Virus record (IMG/VR): IMGVR_UViG_3300037264_001076 | Location: 1 to 27,962 of that record | Length of the DNA stretch: 27,962 nt | Source: a virus | Direction: 5' to 3' (one strand) | The notes under the pieces: generated by a model | The model's database searches: none | Told to the model about the DNA's origin: nothing | What the model saw: only the letters and a program-made list of their open reading frames with translations | Made by a program: the position numbers and the translations under genes | In this document: piece by piece, positions 15,710-22,878 of the stretch | Layout: every line of letters starts with the position of its first letter | Numbering within the stretch: position 1 is the first letter of the stretch

Positions 15710-16432
15710 TCAAGGCCGCGCTGTCACGCGCCAGACGTTCACGGCCGCATGGATGACGGTCGAAATCCACGCCTCCCGATTCCGGGGCTTCATGTCCTCA
15801 AGCAGCCGCTTGAGCAGGCTGTGGATCATGGAGCAGGTCTGGCAGCAGGCTTCGGCGTGGGCGGTTGGCGGATTCCATGTCTGGCCGCACGTAGCGCAGG
15901 TCCGCATTCCGTACGGCGCAGACGCTGGTTTTGTGATCTGAGACGGCAACATGGTGCGTCTTACGCCGGGTTTACGCCCGGCCTTTTTTGGCTTAGGCGT
16001 GGTGGAGGGCTTGGTCGGCTGGATAAGGTGGACTCGTGGGTGGGCTGCATCCCAAGCGGCATAACCACACTGTCGGCTGCAGTACTTGGCCGATGGCTGT
16101 GAGGAATAGAACTCTGCCGCGCAAGAGGGACGTGCGCAAGTTCTTGATTTCTGCTCGAGTAGTGGTTGTGCGACGACGGTTTTCGATGCGTCTTTATGCA
16201 AGGCGTCCAGACAATAGTTCTGGATTTCAGACAGAGAGTTGAATACCAAAGATCCCTTGATTCTGTTGCAGACATGGCAGGCTGGGACGGTTCCCCTTCC
16301 ACCGGCTGCCTTAGGGCGCGGATGCTCGCGCTCCATTCTCAGGTGTACAGGCTTACCATTCCAAGTGACCAAAGATCCGAAGGTGCGGTGACAGTAGGTA
16401 CAGGCATTAGATCGCCTTGACATCCTACGCAT
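15710..16432 (-). CDS. HNH endonuclease-like protein with added zinc fingers
   Basis: A 240-residue protein, ATG 16432 (ATG 16423 possible). Residues about 8-60 form an HNH domain: CTYCHRTFG, then MEREHPRPKAAGG and CHVCNRIKG. Residues about 100-125 hold a second site CARPSC...KYCSRQC. A basic Lys/Pro/Arg stretch follows, then CATCGQTW...CCQTC and a C-terminal helix. HNH proteins of this kind nick or cut DNA in homing, packaging or recombination; which applies here is not clear. It has its own 107-base leader with short hairpins. The KPKKAGRKPG stretch is opposite a plus-strand terminator-like hairpin. Confidence 0.75.
   Translation of the reverse strand: MRRMSRRSNACTYCHRTFGSLVTWNGKPVHLRMEREHPRPKAAGGRGTVPACHVCNRIKGSLVFNSLSEIQNYCLDALHKDASKTVVAQPLLEQKSRTCARPSCAAEFYSSQPSAKYCSRQCGYAAWDAAHPRVHLIQPTKPSTTPKPKKAGRKPGVRRTMLPSQITKPASAPYGMRTCATCGQTWNPPTAHAEACCQTCSMIHSLLKRLLEDMKPRNREAWISTVIHAAVNVWRVTARP
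15965..15989 (+). terminator. intrinsic terminator-like hairpin, plus strand, antisense to the HNH gene
   Basis: GCCGGG (15965-15970), a six-base loop, CCCGGC (15977-15982), one C, then six T (15984-15989). It has the form of a Rho-independent terminator for rightward transcription. It lies within the HNH gene on the opposite strand, so it may only reflect Lys/Gly/Arg codons; it could also block readthrough from the late tail operon. Confidence 0.45.
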
Positions 16433-16539
16433 CGATACCCCAGGGTAAATCCTTCCTGAGGCTATTGCAACCGCAATCGGTGGCATTCTGTGATGCCTGT
16501 CAGACCGTCCAAGAACAGCCCCCTAGGGGTCTCTCTGGC
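16433..16539 (-). other. 107-base noncoding leader with short inverted repeats
   Basis: No gene is seen. The segment has a 10-bp palindrome CCCCTAGGGG (16520-16529), a hairpin GGCAT/ATGCC (16482-16486 with 16493-16497) and a hairpin ATTGC/GCAAT (16464-16468 with 16473-16477). All lie upstream of the HNH gene and would be in its mRNA leader. I find no convincing promoter here. Confidence 0.4.
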
Positions 16540-16764
16540 TCATGGGAGCTCGCTACAGGGGCCGATCACGTATTCGTAGAGCCCCGGCTCGAGCTCGCGC
16601 ATGGTGTAGCAGTCGCCGGATGAAGCGAATGTCCGATGTCCACGAGTGCAGAATGACTCTGGCAGGTTTCGGGCACGCTTGAGTAAATACTCGCGCAAGC
16701 ATGCCGCGCCCGATCCCGGGCGGGCATCGCGCAGCATGTGAAGCTGGTGGTCAAGATGCAGCAT
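16540..16764 (-). CDS. small protein, unknown
   Basis: A 74-residue protein, ATG 16764, overlapping the preceding gene's TAA by one base (TAATG). It begins with MLHLDHQLHMLRDARPG and a short helix REYLLKRARNLPESF. The C-terminal half is beta-like (YTMRELEPGLYEYVIGP). It is translationally coupled to the radical SAM-GNAT-methyltransferase gene and could therefore assist it, but no domain is recognised. Confidence 0.6.
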   Translation of the reverse strand: MLHLDHQLHMLRDARPGSGAACLREYLLKRARNLPESFCTRGHRTFASSGDCYTMRELEPGLYEYVIGPCSELP

Positions 16765-18950
16765 TACAGTCTACCGATCTTTGCGTAGCGGTCGGTTATC
16801 TCGGATGTGCTGCCCTTGTAGGCCACGATGATCTTCTGCTCGCGCTTCGGGAACTTCCGCGTATTCAGCGTGACCTTTGCTTGGGCCAGCCGCGTGAATT
16901 CACCTTCGAGGTAGACGATTCTGTTGTAGATGCTCAGGCCTTGGCCCCGCAGGAACAGCTCCGTCTCGGCCTCGGAACAGTGGTAGGCGCCCTTCCCGTC
17001 ACGGCTGTCGCCGGTCATCACGACGAAAAAGCATCCGTCGTTCAGGTGCGCGATTGCTCTCGCGTAGCCAGCAAACAACGTGTCGCGGAACTCATCGTAG
17101 GTAGCAAGCGAATTGATCTCGCCGGCCGGCGGCTTCCCGTCGTAGTCGAGGTACTTCTCGACCTTGTAATAAGGCGGGCAAGTGAATATCAGATCGAACA
17201 TGCCCTCTGGTTCGTAGGTCGAACTGTCGGACTGTTCCCATGTCACGCCCGTGAAGTCAGAACAGAGCAGGTTGTTCGCATCGCACTGGTTCTTCCGTAT
17301 CTCGCTCGCCAGGTATTCGTAGCCGTAGGAGCCAGCGACGTAGCCGAACTGGACGCCACCGCCGAAGGGGTTATAGATGCGCCGGCCATCGCGTGGCATG
17401 AAGAAACGCAGCACCACTTCACAGGCGACCGAGTCGAGTACCGATGCGTTCCCGTTGTGCGCGTGCCCGGTGACCACGTTGGCGAATCCGTTCGTCCCCT
17501 GCCAGCAGCCGTCGCGCGAGGCGAACATCGGGTTTGGGATGTCGCGGGCCTTACCGGTCGCCTCGATCTTCTCACGCCAGTCTTTCTTGAGCGTCAGCCA
17601 CATCCCTCGCGTCGAATCCCATACGTTCGTCATGGTGATATGCGCGAGAAGCTTCAGCCGTGAATCGGCAGCCGTGCCACGGCACATGTAATGGAACTCG
17701 CCCATCTTCAGGTAGGTTTCGAAACCAAGGGATTCGAAAAGCTTCGGTGTCTCGAACTTTGACTTGGGGTCGGTGGTCATGAAGCATGGATAGCCTGACG
17801 CATTAGCTCGGTCTATCACCTGCTGTACCATCGAACAGTAGAGCTCGGTCGTATGCAACTCGGGCTTGATGACGGACTGTAACAGACAGAACTCCCGAAC
17901 CTCATCGTTTACCTGGAATGTCATGAAGCCGGCGAAGGCTTCGTCGATGAGCAAGATGATCGCGGAGTGAATCTGCATGTTCTTCCGCGCGGCCCTGTGA
18001 GCGATTCCGTCTTCGAGGGCGAGCGTTGCTACGGCTTGCTCGTATCCAGAACCAATGACGCTTTTGACGTACTGGAACTCCACCTTACGCGAGAACAGTT
18101 GCTTCTGCGTCATCGTGATTTGCTCCCCCCCAGGGACGCCACATTGATCCGGGCAGTTGGCGCATTGCCCGATGTAAATTGATGGGTTGTGCAGTGATAC
18201 CAGCTTGCCGCCGCCTATCGAACCGTTACGCCGCGTGAGCGTGATCTGTCCGCTCTGCGCTAGCCGATGGGCTTTCGTCGCTCGAAGTGGATTGTCTATG
18301 ATCGGCGCGAGCGAGAGCAGATATGCCTGCTTCTCTCGCAATTCGGGTGACGTGAAATCACAGGTGACGACACGACAGACGCTCGTGACGCCGCCATCAC
18401 GTAGGCGGTCACGCTGCTGGAGTCGGTGCCTCAGTTCTGCCTCGGTGTCGAGGGCGCTGATAGATGTGTTGACTACTGCGCCCAACTCTCGGAGCGCGTC
18501 AATCTGTTCATTGTCCAACGCCAGCCAGTGCTTCGTTACGATGACCGGGGTCTTTTTAGTATGCCGGAGCGCTCGCAGCGTCGATAGCGTCCCGGACCAG
18601 TCATGGCATGGATCACCAGCCGTGCCGACGCGATACCAGGACACGGGGATATCATTCATCATCCGGATGAGCGTGCCCCGATGCTCGCGGCCGTGGATGC
18701 GCCGGCTCACGCTCACGGTGAAGTCGATACCGTAGCGAGCCGCAGCCTTGGCCGCATAGCACTCACCGTAGCAGCCACCGATCGGATACGCCGCCATGCC
18801 TCGGGTGCAGCCCTTCACCGTGTCGATATCGAGGCATCCCTTCCCGTTCTCCACCACGGTCAGCACCCCAGAATAGCGGCGCGGCACAACGGGCGGTAGC
18901 TCCACCGCCACCATCCAATCGAAGAGCCTTGCCGTCTGGCGGAACTTCAT
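16764..18950 (-). CDS. radical SAM-like / GNAT (Mom-like) / DNA methyltransferase fusion
   Basis: A 728-residue protein, ATG 18950; an upstream ATG at 18977 lies inside the promoter and is less likely. Domain 1 (about 1-280) has clustered Cys (GCTRG and GGCYGECYAAK: C48, C60, C64) and a TIM barrel-like run including YRVGTAGDPCHDW and TPVIVTKHW. It ends with CANCPDQC (C263, C266, C270). This fits a radical SAM enzyme with an auxiliary cluster. Domain 2 (about 285-425) resembles a GNAT fold, with VIDRANASGYPCF and LFESLGFE, possibly Mom-like. Domain 3 (about 440-728) has NPFGGGVQFGYVAG (SAM motif I, about 527-540) and FTCPPYYKVEKY (motif IV, about 589-600) of DNA amino-methyltransferases. A DNA base hypermodification role is inferred. 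Confidence 0.75.
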   Translation of the reverse strand: MKFRQTARLFDWMVAVELPPVVPRRYSGVLTVVENGKGCLDIDTVKGCTRGMAAYPIGGCYGECYAAKAAARYGIDFTVSVSRRIHGREHRGTLIRMMNDIPVSWYRVGTAGDPCHDWSGTLSTLRALRHTKKTPVIVTKHWLALDNEQIDALRELGAVVNTSISALDTEAELRHRLQQRDRLRDGGVTSVCRVVTCDFTSPELREKQAYLLSLAPIIDNPLRATKAHRLAQSGQITLTRRNGSIGGGKLVSLHNPSIYIGQCANCPDQCGVPGGEQITMTQKQLFSRKVEFQYVKSVIGSGYEQAVATLALEDGIAHRAARKNMQIHSAIILLIDEAFAGFMTFQVNDEVREFCLLQSVIKPELHTTELYCSMVQQVIDRANASGYPCFMTTDPKSKFETPKLFESLGFETYLKMGEFHYMCRGTAADSRLKLLAHITMTNVWDSTRGMWLTLKKDWREKIEATGKARDIPNPMFASRDGCWQGTNGFANVVTGHAHNGNASVLDSVACEVVLRFFMPRDGRRIYNPFGGGVQFGYVAGSYGYEYLASEIRKNQCDANNLLCSDFTGVTWEQSDSSTYEPEGMFDLIFTCPPYYKVEKYLDYDGKPPAGEINSLATYDEFRDTLFAGYARAIAHLNDGCFFVVMTGDSRDGKGAYHCSEAETELFLRGQGLSIYNRIVYLEGEFTRLAQAKVTLNTRKFPKREQKIIVAYKGSTSEITDRYAKIGRL

Positions 18951-18956
18951 GCCGAG

Positions 18957-18985
18957 AGTATAGGCCAAAAACGCCATCTTGACAA
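18957..18985 (-). promoter_or_regulatory. promoter for the fusion gene (leaderless start)
   Basis: Minus strand -35 TTGTCA (18985-18980), 17-base spacer, -10 TATACT (18962-18957). ATG 18950 follows six bases later, so the transcript should begin at or next to the start codon. The -35 box overlaps the opposing promoter's -35 box. Confidence 0.7.
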
Positions 18986-19006
18986 GATAGAATTTCGTGC
19001 TAGATT
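18979..19006 (+). promoter_or_regulatory. promoter for the early operon regulator (leaderless start)
   Basis: Plus strand -35 TTGACA (18979-18984), 16-base spacer, -10 TAGATT (19001-19006). ATG 19014 follows seven bases after the -10 box, as in leaderless cI-type transcripts. TAGAAT (18988-18993) and CTAGATT (19000-19006) resemble the half-sites at the SWIM promoter and could be operators. Confidence 0.6.
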
Positions 19007-19013
19007 GTGAGGC

Positions 19014-19199
19014 ATGACAGGCGAGGAACTACGGGAGCTGAGGGAGCGGCTGGCGCTGACGCAGCGCGAGGCGGCGATACGGCTGGACGTGACGGAGCGG
19101 ACGGTCAGCCGATGGGAGCGTGGGGAGGGGGGTATTCCTGCGCTCAAGGTCGAGGGGATCAGGAAGGCGCTCAACGGCGCCAAGGGGAAACCACGATGA
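19014..19199 (+). CDS. Cro/CI-type (XRE) helix-turn-helix regulator
   Basis: A 61-residue protein, ATG 19014, containing one XRE HTH domain: LRERLALTQREAAIRLDVTE (residues about 8-27) followed by RTVSRWERGEGGIP. The recognition helix TERTVSRWERG is typical of Cro/CI repressors that bind palindromic operators as dimers. There is no C-terminal peptidase or dimerisation domain, so it is Cro-like in size. It is the first gene of the early operon, diverges from the fusion gene and could control both promoters and perhaps the SWIM promoter. Target sites are inferred. Confidence 0.85.
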   Translation: MTGEELRELRERLALTQREAAIRLDVTERTVSRWERGEGGIPALKVEGIRKALNGAKGKPR

Positions 19200-19573
19200 G
19201 CGACTCACGCGAGACGCCCACCAGGCCGTCCATGCGTGCGCTACCGCTGGAGAACGGCTTCAAGACGGTTCGGACGGGCAGCATCGAGCACGACGCCCTC
19301 GTAGCGGGCGGCTATGTGGTTGTAGAGCATGATGACGTCCACACGATCCTGCGGCTTGGCCGGCGTGCGGACGACAGGCCGAAGGCGGCGACGAACGCGG
19401 ACCTGCAGCAGTATCGGATGCTCGAGCGTGAGGTGTGGGAGCAGATCGCGGCGGAGTTCCAGGCGGTGCATGTCCACGTTGAGGCGTCGCAGTTGGAGTG
19501 GGCGATGGCCGAGTTCAAGCGGCGCGTGTTCAAGGAGACCGGGCGGTATCAGGTGAACGGGCGGATCCGATGA
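19196..19573 (+). CDS. early protein, unknown
   Basis: A 125-residue protein, ATG 19196, with ATGA overlap with the regulator gene. It has an N-terminal beta segment (FKTVRTGSIEHDALVAGGYV and VVEHDDVHTILRLGR) and a C-terminal helix region with YRMLEREVWEQIAAEFQAVH. No known domain is recognised. It is co-transcribed with the regulator and shows GC-rich codon use like its neighbours. Confidence 0.7.
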   Translation: MSDSRETPTRPSMRALPLENGFKTVRTGSIEHDALVAGGYVVVEHDDVHTILRLGRRADDRPKAATNADLQQYRMLEREVWEQIAAEFQAVHVHVEASQLEWAMAEFKRRVFKETGRYQVNGRIR

Positions 19574-19689
19574 CGCGCGAGGGGCCGGGGCACGTCATCG
19601 CGGCGGTCCTGCGCGCCGAGGCGGAGGACGTGTGGGCTGGTCGGATCGAGGCACCGGAGCGCGAGGCGGGGGAGGAGACAGGCCGATGA
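19570..19689 (+). CDS. tiny early protein, unknown
   Basis: A 39-residue protein from ATG 19570 with ATGA overlaps at both ends. It is a helix rich in Ala, Glu and Arg (HVIAAVLRAEAEDVWAGRIE). Nothing more can be said about function. The double overlap makes a real gene likely despite its size. Confidence 0.55.
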   Translation: MTREGPGHVIAAVLRAEAEDVWAGRIEAPEREAGEETGR

Positions 19690-19865
19690 GTTTTGACACG
19701 GGGTATCGGGCCGTTCTAGTCATCGTGCTTCTCGGCTTCGGTTGGCAGGTATGGCCGAGCGCGATGGCGGCTTTCAACATGTTCATAGCCGGATTTGTTT
19801 TCGGCTGTGAGATCCAGACGCGGGTGTTCAAGGCTGTCCATCCTGAAGTCAAGGTGCAGTCGTGA
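19686..19865 (+). CDS. small membrane protein
   Basis: A 59-residue protein from ATG 19686. It has two hydrophobic segments: AVLVIVLLGFGWQVW (about residues 9-23) and AFNMFIAGFVFGC (about 29-41), then a polar C-terminus. It is likely an inner membrane protein with two passes. A holin role cannot be excluded, but there is no adjacent endolysin, and the early-operon position argues against it. Confidence 0.6.
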   Translation: MSFDTGYRAVLVIVLLGFGWQVWPSAMAAFNMFIAGFVFGCEIQTRVFKAVHPEVKVQS

Positions 19866-20179
19866 GCGCGAAACTGAGTGACGCTGACCTTGCCTTGATG
19901 GCCCGGGACTGGTGGGCGCAGCACGACAAGCCCCTGGAGCCCATCTATTCCTTCCCTCGTCCGTTGGTTCCGTTCAACGAACTTCCCGAGGCCGGCGCCG
20001 GCGCCATCGTAGCCGAGGCCATCCGCTTTGAGCTGGCAGAGAACGGCTACCAGGAGGGGGTCAACTTCGTGGGCTCGCGGTGGGGCTGGGGTACCTGTCT
20101 TGCGTGTGGATCTCGGCGCCCAGACGTTCTCGACCGTGGTGGTTGGTGCGGACGTTGTGAAGGTGGGGAAGACAGATGA
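19862..20179 (+). CDS. small zinc-ribbon protein, unknown
   Basis: A 105-residue protein, GTG 19862 (GTGA overlap). The N-terminal 70 residues are helical and acidic (SDADLALMARDWWAQHDKP). The last 30 residues contain CLACGSRRPDV...GGWCGRCEGG, a four-Cys zinc ribbon. Family not recognised. Confidence 0.65.
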   Translation: MSAKLSDADLALMARDWWAQHDKPLEPIYSFPRPLVPFNELPEAGAGAIVAEAIRFELAENGYQEGVNFVGSRWGWGTCLACGSRRPDVLDRGGWCGRCEGGEDR

Positions 20180-20745
20180 AGGCATGCCCTCGTTGTGGCG
20201 TAACGCTCTGCCGTGAGATGTTCCGTGATCTCTACGAGTTCAACCGAGCCCGGTATTGTAGCAAGGCGTGCTGGAACGAAAGCCGTCGAACATCCACCGT
20301 CAAGGTGACCGAGCAATCTGCCTGGATTCAGTTTCGTGATGGTCGAATAGCTCAGATCGGTCCGGAGGACGCCATTTGGATTTCGAAGCAGACGTGGTGT
20401 ATCTCGTCTCATGGGTACGTCCAAGCCAGTAAAGGAAAGCGGCTGCACCAACAGATACTCGGAAAGTTGGGGGCTGGCTTGGTGGCCGACCACATCAATC
20501 GAGATCGGCTAGATAACCGGCGGGAGAATCTCCGCGTCGTTACGCACCAGCAAAATGCCCTCAATCGCGAGCCAAGAAGGAATCAGTCTGGCGAGATAGG
20601 GATTTATCTGAAGCGCAAGGGGCAGTGGTATGCCCAGCTAGGGAAGCGGCATATCGGATCGTATGCTTCGATAGAAGCTGCCAAGAGGGCCAGAGAAGAA
20701 AGATTGGCTCTTGTTTGGGCCGGGCGCGAGGAGTGCTCCCGATGA
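20176..20745 (+). CDS. HNH endonuclease with AP2-like DNA-binding domain
   Basis: A 189-residue protein, ATG 20176 with ATGA overlap. Residues 4-35 form a zinc finger (CPRCGVTLC ... RYCSKAC). Residues about 92-133 hold the HNH_3 motif: LHQQILGKL, ADHINRDRLDNRRENLR and NALNR. Residues 135-175 (GEIGIYLKRKGQWYAQLG, HIGSYASIEAAKRAR) resemble an AP2 domain. HNH-AP2 proteins are usually free-standing homing endonucleases. This one is embedded in the overlapping chain on both sides, suggesting that it is now part of the operon. The active-site His and Asn are present. Confidence 0.85.
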   Translation: MKACPRCGVTLCREMFRDLYEFNRARYCSKACWNESRRTSTVKVTEQSAWIQFRDGRIAQIGPEDAIWISKQTWCISSHGYVQASKGKRLHQQILGKLGAGLVADHINRDRLDNRRENLRVVTHQQNALNREPRRNQSGEIGIYLKRKGQWYAQLGKRHIGSYASIEAAKRAREERLALVWAGREECSR

Positions 20746-21062
20746 GCGACAAGGCAACGCCGAGGCCGTGGGAGATAGCCTCTGACGCCAGCCGCGAAGC
20801 GTTCTACGACTGGTGGGTTGAGAACAGCCCGACCGACCATTCGCATCACGTTGTTCACGGCACGAAGTCGAGCATTGCCGCCTTGCGCGTGCGGGTGAAC
20901 AGCCACGACGATCTGTTGGAGGCGCTGCGCTGGCTCGTCAACGCTTGCTGCGATGTCAGCAAGTCCGGCGAACCACTGACCATGAACGAGTACATCGATG
21001 CAGTCGAGTCTGGCAAGGAAGGCCATAGCCAAGGCGGAAGGCAAGTGAGTGGTGCGCTGTGA
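20742..21062 (+). CDS. small conserved-type phage protein, unknown
   Basis: A 106-residue protein, ATG 20742 (ATGA overlap). It opens KATPRPWEIASDASREAFYD and has SHDDLLEALRWLVNACCD near residues 58-75. The T-P-x-P-W opening with a later helix that reads LLEALRWL is shared by many small phage proteins of unknown role. The 3' end overlaps the next gene by 14 bases. Confidence 0.65.
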   Translation: MSDKATPRPWEIASDASREAFYDWWVENSPTDHSHHVVHGTKSSIAALRVRVNSHDDLLEALRWLVNACCDVSKSGEPLTMNEYIDAVESGKEGHSQGGRQVSGAL

Positions 21063-22089
21063 GCGCTGCGGCAAGGTCCGCGAGCGTCCGGGCGAGCCGT
21101 GGCGGGATCATCCCGCGAAGATTCCCGGCGAGGTGCTCGGATTTTGCAAGCTCTGTGGTGACCTATTACGGCTGCTCGGCGAGCGAAAATGGAGACAGCA
21201 AGGCCGGCAGCTTCTACGGGATCGGGCTCGGGGATACGGGCATCTGACGCCGATAGCCGACGTGTTCGCCGGTATGCGTGAGGGGGAGAAGATGAGCGAG
21301 ACAGCCGTAGCCGTGATCGAGCCGGATCGGGAGCGTGCCGTGACGGTCCAGGCGGTAGATGAGGCGAAGGACTTCGGTGGCTATGCGGGCGTGGCGACCG
21401 TGAGCCTGACGACGGAGCAGGCGAAGGATCTGGGCGAGGAGCTCCCGGATGAGGCGCACGACATCCTGCCTACGGGCGAGGTGTACGTGAGCCAGGTTCA
21501 CTACCGGCGCCTGTTGAACAGGGTGTTCGGTCCTGGCGGCTGGGCGCTCGTGCCGCGCGGCCCGTTCGCCATGCAGGGGAACACGATCACGCGCGAGTAT
21601 GCGCTGGTCGGCCCTGGCGGGCGGTTCATCTCCGAGGCGATCGGAGAGACGGAGTACCAGCCGAACAACGCGCGCATGAGCTACGCCTCGGCGTGCGAGG
21701 CCGCGAAGTCGAACGCGCTGACTCGGTGCTGCAAGGATCTCGGGATCGCGTCGGAGTGCTGGGATCGGCGCTGGTGCGACCGCTGGATCGCGAAGCACGC
21801 GGTCAAGGTCTGGCGCAAGGGGGTGACGAAGCCGCAGTGGCGCCGGCGTGACGCGACGCCGTGGTACGACGAGAGCGGCGAGGCGAAGCCGCATGAGGCA
21901 CCACGCCCAGCGCCGACGGTGACGCGCGAGCAGGAGGTGGGTGCCGACGCATACGAGGGCGAGGCGCCGCCATCGCAGACGCCAGCATGCGCGCACTGTG
22001 GCAGCGTAAATGTCCAGCCCGACCCGAAGGCGAAGGGCTGGCTCATGTGCGGTGACTGCAAGAAGGGCACGCGAGTCAAGGCCGCCTGA
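21049..22089 (+). CDS. Mgm101/Rad52-like single-strand annealing protein
   Basis: A 346-residue protein. I use GTG 21049, preceded by GGAAGG; ATG 21292 (residue 82), behind GGGGGAGAAG, is a possible second start. Residues 143-272 match the Mgm101 family: a YRRLLNRVFGPGGWALVPR block, TREYAL, and KSNALTRCCKDLGIASECWD followed by WRRRD. These are characteristic of yeast mitochondrial Mgm101 and phage relatives, which anneal single strands in recombination. Residues 4-36 (CERC...CKLC) and 314-337 (CAHC...CGDC) add zinc ribbons at both ends; the N-terminal one is unusual. The next gene is NinB-like. Confidence 0.85.
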   Translation: MVRCERCGKVRERPGEPWRDHPAKIPGEVLGFCKLCGDLLRLLGERKWRQQGRQLLRDRARGYGHLTPIADVFAGMREGEKMSETAVAVIEPDRERAVTVQAVDEAKDFGGYAGVATVSLTTEQAKDLGEELPDEAHDILPTGEVYVSQVHYRRLLNRVFGPGGWALVPRGPFAMQGNTITREYALVGPGGRFISEAIGETEYQPNNARMSYASACEAAKSNALTRCCKDLGIASECWDRRWCDRWIAKHAVKVWRKGVTKPQWRRRDATPWYDESGEAKPHEAPRPAPTVTREQEVGADAYEGEAPPSQTPACAHCGSVNVQPDPKAKGWLMCGDCKKGTRVKAA

Positions 22090-22490
22090 TGCTCTTCCGG
22101 GGCCATGCCGTCGAAGGCCGTCTGATCCTCCCACCCGAGGCGACGGCATGGCTGTCCCGGTATCACGACGAGCCAATCCGCGTCGAGCTCGAGGCCGTCC
22201 ACGCGCGGCGGTCGGTGCCACAGAACCGCAGATTATGGCTCGGGTACTCCAGGGCGCTGAAGCAGGCGGCGAGCCTGATGCCGTACAGCAAGGACGAGTT
22301 GCACGATGCGTTGAAGCATCGGAGCGAAGTGCTTCAGGACGCGATGCTGTATCTGCCGAATGGGGAACAACTCGGCGTGGCACGTAGCACGAAGCGCCTT
22401 CCGATGCCGCGCTTCAGCGACTACATGGAGGAGGTCAGCGCCACCTTCGCACGCGGGGGAATCGACATCTATGCCGACGACGAGCCATGA
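22089..22490 (+). CDS. NinB/Orf-like recombination protein
   Basis: A 133-residue protein, ATG 22089 directly overlapping the annealing protein's stop. It has RSVPQNRRLWLGYSRALK near residues 41-58 and a later block STKRLPMPRFSDYMEEV near residues 101-117. The QNRxLW motif and the S-T-x-x-L...F-x-x-Y-x-x-x-V spacing recall lambda NinB (Orf), a recombination mediator that helps load annealing proteins on SSB-coated DNA. Context (next to an annealing protein) supports this, but the similarity is limited and no search was run. Confidence 0.55.
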   Translation: MLFRGHAVEGRLILPPEATAWLSRYHDEPIRVELEAVHARRSVPQNRRLWLGYSRALKQAASLMPYSKDELHDALKHRSEVLQDAMLYLPNGEQLGVARSTKRLPMPRFSDYMEEVSATFARGGIDIYADDEP

Positions 22491-22738
22491 ACGAGCCCTT
22501 GCGGAGCTTCGAGTGGGAGTGTGCGTGTGCTCAGGGGGCGAACATCCGATCTGGCAGCCTGCGGCGGTGCCCTCGGTGTGCGGTGGACCGGCCGGACACG
22601 GCAGCGATAGCGGCGATGGAGGCCGAGTCGAAGCGTGTGCTGCAGGCGTTGGACATGTTCGATCGGCTGAGTCCGAGGGTGGGGCGGTTCCAGGCGATGC
22701 AGGCGTGCTTGCGCGAGTACGGGAAGGGGGAGCGATGA
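22487..22738 (+). CDS. small zinc-ribbon protein
   Basis: An 83-residue protein, ATG 22487 (ATGA overlap). Residues 12-30 contain CACAQGANIRSGSLRRCPRC, a four-Cys zinc ribbon. The remainder is helical, with AAMEAESKRVLQALDMFDRL. Function unknown; it follows recombination genes in the same operon. Confidence 0.65.
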   Translation: MNEPLRSFEWECACAQGANIRSGSLRRCPRCAVDRPDTAAIAAMEAESKRVLQALDMFDRLSPRVGRFQAMQACLREYGKGER

Positions 22739-22878
22739 AGTGGAGCCTTTGTGCTGCAATCGCGGGGATCTACCTCTACAGTGCGACGCATGGCGACGGT
22801 GGCCTACTGGCTTGGCTCGGAGTGGCAACATTCTTGACCCTGAGTGCTGAGTTCAAGTCGCGAAAGGGGGTGCGGTAA
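22735..22878 (+). CDS. small membrane protein
   Basis: A 47-residue protein, ATG 22735. Hydrophobic segments LCAAIAGIYLY (residues 5-15) and LLAWLGVATFLTL (about 24-36) suggest one or two membrane passes, then a basic tail KSRKGVR. It is coupled to the next tiny membrane protein (TAATG overlap). Function unknown. Confidence 0.55.
   Translation: MKWSLCAAIAGIYLYSATHGDGGLLAWLGVATFLTLSAEFKSRKGVR

Noticed and set aside
18951-18977. Upstream start (ATG 18977) for the fusion protein
   Set aside because: It would begin within the promoter spacer; ATG 18950 lies six bases from the -10 box.
19686-19865. Holin
   Set aside because: Two hydrophobic segments fit, but it is in the early operon next to the regulator with no endolysin nearby.
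21214-22383. Minus-strand open frame of 389 codons
   Set aside because: It is Arg/Leu-rich and antisense to the clear Mgm101-like and NinB-like genes; GC-rich codon bias commonly creates such open frames.
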